From assembly GCF_030867095.1 (NCBI RefSeq), contig NC_081825.1:52433501-52497500 (forward strand): a stretch of 64,000 nucleotides of DNA. Direction: 5' to 3'. Under the pieces are notes generated by a model that was given only the letters and a program-made list of their open reading frames with translations, was not told the DNA's origin and did no database searches. This DNA is from Alligator mississippiensis (Eukaryota; Chordata; Crocodylia; Alligatoridae). Made by a program: the position numbers and the translations under genes. Within the stretch, counting starts at the first letter, position 1. Every line of letters begins with the position of its first letter. This document shows positions 12,501-22,295 of this stretch, piece after piece.

Positions 12501-12715
12501 AAAAAGGGGTCCATCTTCTATCCGAGTCCATTCAAGGGCAAGAATTACTGTTCTGCTTGGGCTAATGTTGAATACCAATTACACTAATCTTCAGTTACAA
12601 TATTTATTCTAAAATGCCTCTGGAAATTAGGAAAACTTGTCTAAAATGCAACAGCTTTTATAGTAAATGTATGTTTATAAATAAAACCTTGAATAAATTT
12701 GGATCTGTGTTGATT
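9511..12715 (+). other. LMO7: Probable LMO7 3' UTR
   Basis: AT-rich sequence after the LMO7 stop with no coding signal. AATAAA motifs occur near 9843, in the 10.1-kb and 11.3-kb regions, and as a close pair at 12680-12697. The pair is followed by a GT-rich stretch (ATCTGTGTTGATTTTGCTTG) typical downstream of cleavage sites. The far end is therefore the favoured mRNA end, with earlier sites as possible shorter forms. Confidence 0.55.
12680..12697 (+). promoter_or_regulatory. Paired polyadenylation signals, likely LMO7 mRNA 3' end
   Basis: Two AATAAA hexamers (12680-12685 and 12692-12697) 12 bases apart, followed within about 20 bases by a GT-rich element. This is the best-formed polyadenylation context downstream of the LMO7 stop. 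Use of the site is inferred from motif and position only. Confidence 0.55.
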
Positions 12716-13953
12716 TTGCTTGTTATAATTAACTTCTATTATTCTTTGCCCTATCTGCTGAATTGTATAGCAAGTTCAGTATATCTTGCTAGCAAAAGTT
12801 CCTGCCATGGGGGCGGGATGCACTGAGCTAAACCATGCAACAAAAGTACTGAGCATCTGAGATGGCTGTCTGTGGGCAGCCTACTGAAACCTGGTTATTA
12901 CCAGATAGATAATTAAACATTGTAAAGAACATGCTGAATACCTGGCTACAAATGGGCAGAACATTCCCAATACCAAGCCCACTGAAGATTTTCTTCATCG
13001 TGTTTTGGATCAGGTCCTGACTCAAGAAAGCACTGAAATTCCTGCCTAACTTTAAGCACATGGGTAATCCCATCCTTTCAGGATATCCTTTAAAGTTACA
13101 AATATGTTCTGGGGTCCTAAAGGTCAAGAGGCAAGTTTCTGCTTTGTTTTGTTTATTTTTTTGGTGATATATTTTATTAGTCCAATGCAAGGTACCAAAA
13201 AAACAACCTTGTTTCCTATACGTTTCCTGGACCATCATGGCTCTAACAACACTTCAGTCCTAAAGAACATCTAGCTACAACTTTAACTGGCAAAAGACGG
13301 ATACATTTTAAAGCAGTGATATATTATGATATTCAGTTGCTGACATCCCTTCTTATGAGCCAGCATAGAACAAATGTTTCTGCAGAGTATTATGGGACAC
13401 TGTACTTTGGATGACTACTGACCAATTAAGAAATATGGTAGGTTTTTTAATGACGTTTATTATGTTAGGGACCACATCACATTCAGTCTTCACTGTAATT
13501 ACAGTGGTATTACATTGTATTTCATTGAGGCTGAAAGACTGTATGATCAATGCAGGTTTGCTCTGTAAGCAGGTGTTTTGGAGTACGGAGAAAGGAGATG
13601 CAGAGCAACTGCAATTGCAGCTCCTGCACACTGGAGGCCGCTGTGCTGCTGAAATTGAAAGCAGCTGCATAAACCTACTGCCCCTCCTCAAATGCTCTAA
13701 GCACCAAAACCCTGGATTGCAGAGAGGAAGAGAGACAGAGGTTATCACAGTGTCTGGCCAACAGTACTTCCATTTACCTACTAGAGGGCTCTGTTGGTAT
13801 TTTTTCCCACTGTAGGTATTCAGTAGTTCTGGGTCTTTTTCCTCATAAGAATTTTGGGGGTTTTCAAACTTTCACAGGATTATGTAGAGTGGTACATAAA
13901 ACTAGTCATTTTAGCCTGCAGTCAGGCAGAAGGCAGGACAGGGTGGCACCTTA
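12716..13953. other. Intergenic, no gene recognised
   Basis: Contains overlapping open frames on both strands (about 12828-13238 minus; 13353-13815 both strands) that look like chance. A segment near 13158-13260 (TTGGTGATATATTTTATTAG onward) may be an old interspersed repeat, but I cannot place it. Confidence 0.5.
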
Positions 13954-14501
13954 GGCCATTTGTAGATGTGCTCACCATTTCTAAACCATGTTAACTGATT
14001 CGCATCACACAGTTCAAATCAAATTTCAATGCAAATTAAGGGTTAATAGATGATTGAGAGGGTTTGTCCCCTTCTTCACAGACCAGTAGCCCCTGTGCTT
14101 GGGCAGAGCTGGGGGCTTAGTCAGGAGTAGACACTGATACCTAGTCATAGGTGAGGTGTTGTTTAGACATTTGACTTTGTAAAGGTGTTACTTTGTGCCT
14201 TTTAGCCTCTTTTGTGTTGAAAATGCTTATGTGCATTCCTAAGGAATGCTTATCTGAGTTCCTATGGACTGTTTTTCCTAAAAGCAACATCATATATACA
14301 TGTTCATTAATATAGTTTCAGTTGCCTAATTCGGACTGCCATAGTCTGCATTAACTTTAATCCTCATTTACAAGCTTTAGTTCAAGCACCCTTAACACCA
14401 TTTTTAAGCGCAGGGACGCTGATGCATGAGATGTGGCAGCATTTTAATTAAAGCACCAACCCTTCCATCCCGTCCACCCCCAGAGCACATGTAAAAGTGC
14501 C
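13954..14501. mobile_element. Short Harbinger-like MITE with TTA target duplication
   Basis: The left end GGCCATTTGTAGATGTGCTC and the reverse complement of the right end, GGCACTTTTACATGTGCTC, are imperfect terminal inverted repeats. TTA directly flanks both ends (13951-13953 and 14502-14504), the size and TWA type expected for PIF/Harbinger elements. The interior is non-coding. Confidence 0.65.
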
Positions 14502-14809
14502 TTAGAGACCAACTCATTCCCTAAAGTGCCCCCCTACCCTGCCTTCTGTCTTGCATCATTACGGTGATATTTTTGCTTTGTTCCTACAGAGTCCAGCCTC
14601 TTGGAGGGGCTTCTTTGTGCTGTGTGAGCATCCGAAGATGCAGGCATGACCCATGCCAGCAACATGGTCTGCTCCAGGCATCACTGTGGAAGAGTCTGGA
14701 CCATAAACACCACCCACACTAAGGGAAACGGCACATGGGGAAAAAAAATCTTATTATGGTTGAATGACTATTCCCTTGTTAAACAAGGCGTTTTCTTTGT
14801 GTTTGGTTA

Positions 14810-15596
14810 CTGTGCATCTGGGTTTTCCCAGATATGTCCTCTTTTTTTGGACCCCTGTGCTGCATCCGGGCAGGTTTTTTAAATAAGAGCAAATGTCTGG
14901 GTTTTCTGCTCTCCTGAGCTAGCTCCTTTGGGCTGGGAGCAGTGGGCAAGGTGATTGGCTGTCGGGGGTCATGTGCTACCTGCGCTTCAGCAAACCAGGG
15001 AGGGAGAGAAAGAGAGCATGCAATGCAGGAACTGCTTGGGCAGCAGAGTTGTGGGGGGCAGGGGTCTGCAGTTTGGGAGTGAGGGGCACCAGTAGGGCTG
15101 GGAGGGCAGAGGCTGTGGGTCCAGAGTGCGGACACTGGCAGCACTGGGGGGGGGCAGGGGCTGCGGGCTGGGAGTGAGGGACACTAGCAGGGCTAGGAGG
15201 CAAGGCAGGAGGCTGCAAGTCGGGAGTGAGGGGCACTGGTAGGGCTGGGGGCACGGGGCTGCGGGTCTGGAGGGGCACCAGCAGGGGCTACAGGCAGGGA
15301 GTGAGGGGTGCTGCCATGGCTGGGAGGGGGTCCAGAGGCTGTGGGTCGAGAGTGAGGGGCACTAGCAAGGTGTGGACAGCAGGGTACTGCTGTTTGGGTG
15401 TGAGGGGCACTGGCAGGGCTGGGGTCAGTGGGTCTGGAATGAGGGGCAGCAGCAGGGGTGAGGGGGGGCGTGGCTTGCCAGTGAGGGGCAAGAGAATGGG
15501 TAGGGGCAGGGCACCAGCATGTCACTGCCCCCCCCCGCCCAAACCGGTGACAGGTGTCTGCTTTTTTGGATCTGGAAATGTGGTGACCCTAGTGTT
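14810..15596. repeat. DNA-transposon-like repeat with a GC-rich minisatellite core
   Basis: The outer parts (CATCTGGGTTTTCCCAGATA on the left; TGGATCTGGAAATGTGGTGA on the right) resemble the ends of non-autonomous hAT-type repeats. The centre, about 15050-15500, is a degenerate tandem array with a unit near 50-60 bp. Its recurring block is GGGAGTGAGGGGCAC, then AGCAGGGCTGGG, then GGGGCTGCGGGT. The array creates long open frames on both strands (for example 15226-15825 plus), which I regard as non-coding. Confidence 0.6.
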
Positions 15597-18500
15597 TCTA
15601 AATGTGAATGTGGTACTCCTGTGTATCTTTGTGGGTGCCTTAATGCAAATTCAAGAAACCCAGGGTGGAAAGCATGCCTGCCAGGGGGAAATAAGAGACT
15701 GGGCTACAGGTGGAGTGAGCAGGTGCTGGGAAGGTGTAAAAGTAGAAGCAGGAACTAATAGGAAAGGAGTGGGGTTGAAAAATGGGACAGGATTAGACTC
15801 AGGCAGTCAGCGTGGAAGGGGATAAAAAAGAGGGACACTTTCTAATTCTTCCAGCCATCACTAACAGGCTTGTAGCATTTTTTCTCAAAGTCTTTCCCAC
15901 CCCTGAGTAAACTACTTCCACCTTTAATTTGGAAACCTTCCTGCTCTCCCCATTATTTCCTTTCTTAACCTCAGAGGCGAGCAGAATATAAGCCTCTGCT
16001 TCCCTTTCCCATTCTCCACACCCCTGATCTCGCAGGCAAGGGGAGCCCTATGAGGTAAAGTGGCTTGGTATCACTGAGAAATGTCACATATGGAACCACA
16101 CAGAGCCTGGCTGTTCTGGACCCAGAGCACAAGATCGACCATGCAAGATCAATGGAAGAGAAAGGTCATGCAAGATCAATGGAAGACCACGTGAAAGAGG
16201 TGGTTGAGAGCAGGGCCATGTGGGATTAGGCAAATAAGCATTAGCCCAATGGTTTGTGTGGCTGGAACACTGCTGAGGGAGATACAGGCAGCACTGCGGC
16301 AGCAGAGGAGTGAGTAATTGTCCACAACTCCTACTGATTTCCCATGTCTCTTGGTAAAGTAGGAAGTTAGACAAATTCTCTGACTGCCCAAGAAACTTCT
16401 AGGAGGGGACCTCACTGGAGTCCTCTCTCAGAAGCATACCCAAGATAGCCAGGTAGCTTGGGAGTGTGGAGAATTTACATTATGTTTTCTGTTTGAGAGA
16501 CTAGCCTGCACACAGCCAAAGAAGGGGAACTCTGCTATTTGTAATACCTAATCAGATGACCATTGCTTGGCCAGCAAAAACTAAAAGGTGCCAAGAAACA
16601 TATCCCTTCTCAAGCCAAACAGAATGCACATATGACTCTAAATACCTCCTTAGAGGATGTAATCGCATCTGAATTTCCTGATAAAGGGAAATGACTAAAC
16701 TGGAAGCCACTCAAATTTTACAAGCAACGGGAGTCCAAAGATTTTCTAGTATCTGTTCCAAAGATAGAAATTACAGAGTTTTCCTTGGTCACCATGGTTA
16801 TCCTTATAGATGGGGATATTTTCCTAAAATATAACACAGGTTTAAAAAAGAACAGGTTTTTTTTACATACACTGGCTTTTTTCTGGTTTTCAGAATTCAC
16901 TGTATCCACCATGGTCCTGCTGCACAAACTCCCCTGCTGGCAGCTGTGACTGCGCTCCAAGGGGAGAGAAGCAAGTTCTGTGCTCCTGCCACACAAACCC
17001 CACTCCCAATGGCTCTATGCTTCATCTTCCTTTATATTTATGGAGCTGCAGCATCTTCACAGCACAGCCTTCTACCACCACTTCCCACATCCCAGAACAG
17101 GAACCTGTGGCACTGTGGAGGTAAGACATAGCTCCCATCAGGCTGCCTGGCCAGGGGAGAGCTGGTGGGGCTCATGGGGAAATGTGGTCAGGTGGTGTAG
17201 GACAATTTCAATTAATTGTGAGTGTGTGTAACTAAACTTTTCCATGGCTTTTGCACAGCTTCAGGTGAAAGGCACACCCTTCAGGTGAAAGTGTCCAATT
17301 CCTGGCATTTGGGGCTGGGAGCAGTTCTGTAGGAGTCCATGGGGCCATCCAGGTTAGCTGGGCTTGAGGGCTTCCCACAGCTCTCTTCCCCTCCCTTCTC
17401 CCACCCCTTTTAGAACAGGGCTGGAAGCCAGACATCCTGTCTTCCAGCTGTGCCCCTGCTCACCAGCTCTCTAGCAGCAAGTCAGAGCTGTGCAGGTCAG
17501 AGAGCATATTAACTTTTAATGTGAGACTGCTCAGAGCATGTTCTAACTTTAATACCACATAACATTCAGTAACAGCCAAACCAGTTTCATGGCAACAGCA
17601 TATACCCACTTCCTCAACAATACCTGCATATTGCCAGAAATTAAATCAACAACACAATGACAACTAATGAGCCCTGTATGTGCATGGATTTATTGGTGCT
17701 CAAACAATATGCAAAGCAGGTGAGTGACAGATACTGCAAAGATAAAAGAGGTTTGTAGAGGGACCTAGGCCGAATGGTTATGATGGGATGGGGCCCATGT
17801 GCCACATGTTCAGCAGGTGTCTTGCTCTCTTATTTCCAAATTTTGCCCACCATAACTTGATGTAACTGGAAAATAGGAGATGGTACCTGTTCAGAGAGAG
17901 TGGGCTGAGACTGGCATGGATTGTGACATGTGTAGGTCTTGTGTGGGGCTCCTCCTCCCCTAAACCCCAGCTTTTTCCATTTGGGTGGTCCTGTTGGTGC
18001 ACAGTGCAGATGCCTGGGTGTGCTGGGCATCAAGTTTTGTTGTTTAGGCAGCGGGATCTATGAAAAAAAGAAACTGTGCTCCCCGGGGTCAGCGTCTCTA
18101 GGCTGAGCCCTCTGGTCTCTGATTCTGGAATCAGCAGTACTCCATCTGCATAGCACAGCAAATAAACGAATATAACTTAAGTAGCAGTCTGTGCCTGCTT
18201 CAGGCCTTTCCTTGGCCCAGCAGAGTTTTCTGACTGGCTTTCCTCAGGCAGCCTGAGCCCTTCAGGGCTTGCACCATGTGTGGACTCCATCTAAATAGTC
18301 TAGTTCATCCTGGACCAGACCCCTTTGAGTAGTGTGGGTCTAGGGGCTCTGTGAACCCTGGTGTAGCCCCTTAGGTACCTGACCTCCTTCAGTAGTTCAG
18401 TGGTCAGGCTTCCATCTGGAGAGCTGACAAAGTCTTAGTCCTTGGCTCCTGGTCTTTGACTTTGGCTTCTGGGAAGGAATGCTGTGTGCTGCGCTCATGC

Positions 18501-19340
18501 TCCCTGCCATCCTGAGGTTGGTGAAGCCTTGCGTCGGGAATTCCGGGTTGTCCAGAGTCAATCCAAACCCCTGTTTGCCCCCATGTGCTCTGTTCCTGCT
18601 GACAGGTGCCAGGAGCCCCAGAGGAGCTCATTAATCCTGGCACCTGTTGCCTCCAGGCCCTAAGTAGCATTTCCTGTGCTGGCTGCCTGCCTATCTGTTG
18701 AGCTGCAGACAGTGCCCTCATGGGGCTGGGGTTCTGAACCCCACCTTGTTTTGGGAGTGGAGCCTGGGGGTTGTCTTTGGCATGCTGGCACCATGATGGA
18801 GCCCACCATAAGATACGTAGACTCACCACTTCTCTGCGAGCCCAGCTGCAGGTCTGCTGCCTGTGGAGCATGCTGGCAGTTGTCATCCCAGTAAATATAG
18901 GGCTTGGCTTGGCCTGGCCCCTGCTACAGTTTCCTATAAGCAACTTCAAAAATTTCCCTATCTAGGAGTTGACACAAATAAATCTCAAGCCAAGACATTC
19001 CCAAGAGAAGAAAGATTCCATTGCTCTAGATATCTAAAGACAAGAAACTTTCCCATCAGGATGTGGTATCACAAACTGCTTAGTTTCAAAGTATTATGAA
19101 TTAAAGAAAGCCTCCATGGACCCAACCTCAAAAGTGTGAACCTTTACTCTTTTTTTTTTTCTAGAACACAGTCTTGAAACTTAAGCCAGAGCTTATGAAG
19201 AGTTATAGATGACTTGACTACATTCTGCCATCATCCCAAAAGTTCCGCTTTATACTACAGTACAAGCATCGCTTTTCTACTGATATTAAAGAAGCAATAT
19301 AATAGACCTGGGCTTAGTAAACTGGAAAATACGCAACATG
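15597..19340. other. Intergenic, mostly unassigned
   Basis: No exon is supported. A roughly 27-bp unit with GCAAGATCAATGGAAGA is present twice in tandem around 16140-16190. Between about 18060 and 18960 the GC content rises and minus-strand frames are open. An AATAAA at about 18160 next to a pyrimidine-rich block could be an old LTR or other repeat, but I find no paired termini. Confidence 0.45.
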
Positions 19341-19660
19341 GTGTCACATAGGGGGTGCATGGGGATGCGTGTGCACCCCCTGACAGTGCTGGTGCACCCC
19401 CTGTCAGGCTGCACTCCCTGTTTAGGTGATGAGCAGGTGGGCAGGCAGGAGCACCAGTGCCCACCCTGCGAGCACTGGCAGGGGAGTGGGGCTGCCAGCA
19501 AAAGTGGCCATGCTGCTTCTGGAAGTGGTCACAGGACTTCCAGAAGCAGTACCGACGCTTTTTGGTGAGTGTGTGTGTGTGTCCCCCTGGTCAATGAGAT
19601 CAACCGGTCAGGGGGCATGTGCCCCCCGACTCAAGAGGCACTAGTTGCCCATGACACAAT
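19341..19660. repeat. Dispersed repeat, copy A (partner at 34.1 kb)
   Basis: Begins AGGGGGTGCATGGGGATGCG, then GTGCACCCCCTGA, and ends with GGCACTAGTTGCCCATG. The segment at 34137-34440 has the same start and end blocks with a diverged interior. Short inverted GGTGC/GCACC blocks suggest a DNA-transposon derivative. Family unknown. Confidence 0.55.
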
Positions 19661-19957
19661 GAATCTTGTCCAGCTCAGAAAATGAACAGAGTATACCAGA
19701 CTCAAGCTGCCTTTGTTAATCATTAAGTTACCAAGATAAAATTGTTATTCCATGGAATTCAGTTCAGGTGTTATAGAAAAGGACACACCCTCTTCTCTGT
19801 AGACAAATGCTCTTCATTTGACTTTCCCACTAGTTCATATGATAATACAAACTAATAAATAAATACATGAGATGGAGTGGTAGTACTAAAAATAGAGCTT
19901 CACCAGCTGTTCTCATTATATAACCAAGCAAAGTAAAAGCATCCAGTGAAAAATTAG

Positions 19958-20369
19958 TTAGACGCGGGAGCGGCGAGAGACGCGCGGGTGAAACCTCGCT
20001 GCGCCCCCGCTCCCCCGAAGCCCCCCAGAAACCCTCCAGCAGCCGCGGAGCCCCCCGCTGACCCCCAGCACAGCCGGGGTAAGCGGGGCCCGTGGAGAGA
20101 AGGGGCTAACCCCCTTAGTGTGTGTGTGGGAGGCGGCAGCTGAGTGGAGCTGGGCCGGGTCAAGCCCCGCCCAGGCCCCTACTTGGCCCAGCCCCCCAGG
20201 GAGCCACGCGACCGGAGCCGTGCGAACAGGCTGCACAAACAGGCGCGCTTCTCTGCCAGCGCGTGAGTTAGCACGGAGTTCGCGCGGGAGGGCATGCGGG
20301 AGGGCGCCAGACCCTGCCTGTGCACCCCCCAGGGTAGACAGTCCCAGCCGTAGCCAGCCTACCTGAGGC
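19958..20369 (+). promoter_or_regulatory. CpG-rich CR1 5' UTR, likely internal promoter
   Basis: An abrupt change from AT-rich flank to sequence dense in CG dinucleotides (GACGCGGGAGCGGCGAGAGA and onward) directly upstream of CR1 ORF1. LINE 5' UTRs generally contain the internal promoter. That role is inferred from position and family, not from a specific motif. A 174-codon antisense open frame (19958-20482) is probably a by-product of composition. Confidence 0.6.
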
Positions 20370-21467
20370 ATGACACGGATGGGCATGCGCCACACCCCGA
20401 GGGTCCCCTCGGGCTCCGTGGCCCCCCCCTGTGGCACCTCAGAGACGGCCACCCAGACGGAGCCCCTGGTTCCGGGCTCCACGCAGACGGAGCCCCTGGC
20501 TCTTGGCTGCGGGGGCTGCCTGTCCCTTTTTCAGGCTCTGGGGCCTGGGAGCATGGCGACCTCCCCTTGCGGGGTCTGCTCCCTTTTGGGGTCTCTGGCG
20601 CGCCAGCTGGAGGAGCTCCAGGCCACAGTCCACAGACTGCGTGCCATCAGGGACTGCGAGCAGGAGATAGACTCCTACTGCCAGGCCCTTCTCCTCCGGG
20701 AGGCAGAGGGTAGATCACAGTCTCCCTCCAGGCCAGAGGAGGACTCTGGGACCTCCTGCTGTGTCCAGCCAGGGGCATGGACCAAGGTGGTCAAGGGCCC
20801 TAAGGCCCGCTGCACCATGGCCCCTCCCCCGCCAGAACTGAGCAACAGGTATGCACCTCTTGCTGCCCCAGCAGAGCCTGCTGAGTTGCCGGCCCCCACA
20901 GGCAACATGGGCCTAACTGCAACTCCCGCCCCTGCTCTCCCCAAGACAAAACTTAAGGTGTTTGTTGTGGGAGACTCCCTCCTGAGGGGGACGGAGGGGC
21001 CAATCTGCCACCCTGACCCCTTAGCCCGGCAAGTCCGCTGCTTCCCAGGGGCCCGCATCCGGGACATTGCAGAGAGGATCCCCAAGCTCCTCAAACCCAC
21101 AGACCACTATCCCATGCTCCTTATTCATGTGGGCACCAATGACACGGCTCGGAGCACTCCCAGCCAGGTCATGAGGCGCTACAGGGATTTGGGAGCGGGG
21201 CTTAAGGGTCTGGGGGCACAGGTGGTGTTCTCGTCGATCCTCCCAGTCTCAGGCTATGGGCTGAGAAGGGACAGGAGGATCTATGTGGTCAACCAAAGAC
21301 TGCGGCACTGGTGTCGTCAGGAAGGCTTTGGCTTTCATGACCACAGCCCGCTCTTTGACGAGAGAGGCAGCGAGATGCTGGGAAGAGATGGTCTCCACCT
21401 CTCTCCCCTAGGGAGGAGGCTCTTCTCAGCCAGACTGGCTGACCTACTCCACCGGGCTTTAAACTAA
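20370..21467 (+). CDS. CR1 ORF1 protein with SGNH/GDSL esterase domain
   Basis: A complete 365-residue frame. Residues about 70-115 are Leu/Gln/Glu-rich (ARQLEELQATVHRLRAI) and suggest a short coiled coil, as in other CR1 ORF1 proteins. A Pro/Ala-rich linker follows to about residue 190. The esterase domain spans about residues 195-362: block I VVGDSLLRG with the candidate nucleophile Ser203, block III HVGTNDTA (Gly255-Asp258), and block V DGLHLS with Asp340 and His343. All catalytic blocks are present. In the CR1 family ORF1 is thought to bind RNA or lipid and assist retrotransposition; the esterase substrate is not certain. The ATG at 20370 is the first in a frame consistent with family length. 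The stop TAA is followed closely by the ORF2 frame. Confidence 0.9.
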   Translation: MTRMGMRHTPRVPSGSVAPPCGTSETATQTEPLVPGSTQTEPLALGCGGCLSLFQALGPGSMATSPCGVCSLLGSLARQLEELQATVHRLRAIRDCEQEIDSYCQALLLREAEGRSQSPSRPEEDSGTSCCVQPGAWTKVVKGPKARCTMAPPPPELSNRYAPLAAPAEPAELPAPTGNMGLTATPAPALPKTKLKVFVVGDSLLRGTEGPICHPDPLARQVRCFPGARIRDIAERIPKLLKPTDHYPMLLIHVGTNDTARSTPSQVMRRYRDLGAGLKGLGAQVVFSSILPVSGYGLRRDRRIYVVNQRLRHWCRQEGFGFHDHSPLFDERGSEMLGRDGLHLSPLGRRLFSARLADLLHRALN

Positions 21468-21469
21468 GC

Positions 21470-22261
21470 CTGCTGGGGGACGGGGGGACTACCGCCACTG
21501 CTGGCCCGCTGAACAATCCTTGCAAAGCCAGCGGATCACGGCACTCAAGGGAGCCCGCCCCAGCCCTGGTAAAATCTGTGGGCAAGGAAGGAGCCCCCCA
21601 GGGGGCACTTGCCTGCCTGTACACAAATGCCAGGAGCTTGGGGAATAAGCAGGAGGAGCTCATCCTCCTGCTCAGTGCAAACAATTACGATGTCATAGGG
21701 ATCACGGAGACCTGGTGGGACTCCACCCATGACTGGACCACGGGGATAGATGGCTATACCCTGTACAGGAGGGATCGTGTAGAGAAAAGGGGCGGGGGTG
21801 TAGCTCTCTATGTTAAGGAAAGCTACGCGTCCCTGCAAGCCGATATTGGCGACCAGGGTGGACGGCTGGAGACCCTCTGGGTTAAAATCCGTGGGGAACA
21901 TGGCACAGGGGACGCAATGGTGGGAGTCTATTACAGACCTCCCACCCAAAGTCCTGAGCTAGACCAGGAGTTTGCCCAGGAACTGGCTGAGGCAGCTTGC
22001 TCCAGGACCATGGTTGTCATGGGTGACTTCAATTACCCAGACATCTCGTGGGAGGATCGCTCAGCAAAATCTGAGCGGTCGCAGAGCTTCCTCTCGTGCG
22101 TGGATGACCTCTACCTGACTCAAGAAGTCTATGGGCCAACGAGAGGCAAAGCGCTGCTCGACCTGGTGCTGGCTACTGGGGAGGACCTAGTCGGCGACCT
22201 AGTGATCGATGGGAAGCTGGGTGACAGCGACCACGAGCTGATCACCTTCACCATCCGCTGA
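21470..22261 (+). pseudogene. CR1 ORF2, endonuclease segment (cut off by TGA)
   Basis: The frame is open from just after the ORF1 stop, with no ATG near its start. Translation could involve re-initiation or a non-AUG codon such as the GTG at 21578. The segment is a complete APE-type endonuclease: YTNARSLGNK, ITETWWD, YYRPP, MGDFNYPD, LDLVLAT and the catalytic SDHEL near the end. These residues nick target DNA to prime reverse transcription. The frame then meets TGA at 22259-22261, where related CR1s read through toward the reverse transcriptase. The sequence after the TGA (KAGKSVSNMQVLDFRKA) still reads as CR1 in the same frame, so the TGA looks like a point mutation. Confidence 0.88.
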
Positions 22262-22295
22262 AAAGCTGGCAAGTCAGTCAGCAACATGCAAGTCC

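Noticed and set aside
15226-15825. 199-codon plus-strand open frame
   Set aside because: Generated by a GC-rich tandem repeat; Gly/Arg-rich and periodic, with an equally open opposite strand.
18060-18200. Possible solo LTR (AATAAA followed by pyrimidine-rich sequence)
   Set aside because: No TG..CA boundaries or target duplication could be defined.
18404-18949. 181-codon minus-strand open frame
   Set aside because: Low-information Gln/Ser/Pro-rich sequence with no motif or splice context. Treated as unassigned repeat-like DNA.
20675-21100. Antisense open frame inside CR1 ORF1
   Set aside because: Shadow of the esterase ORF1 coding strand, whose motifs are clear.
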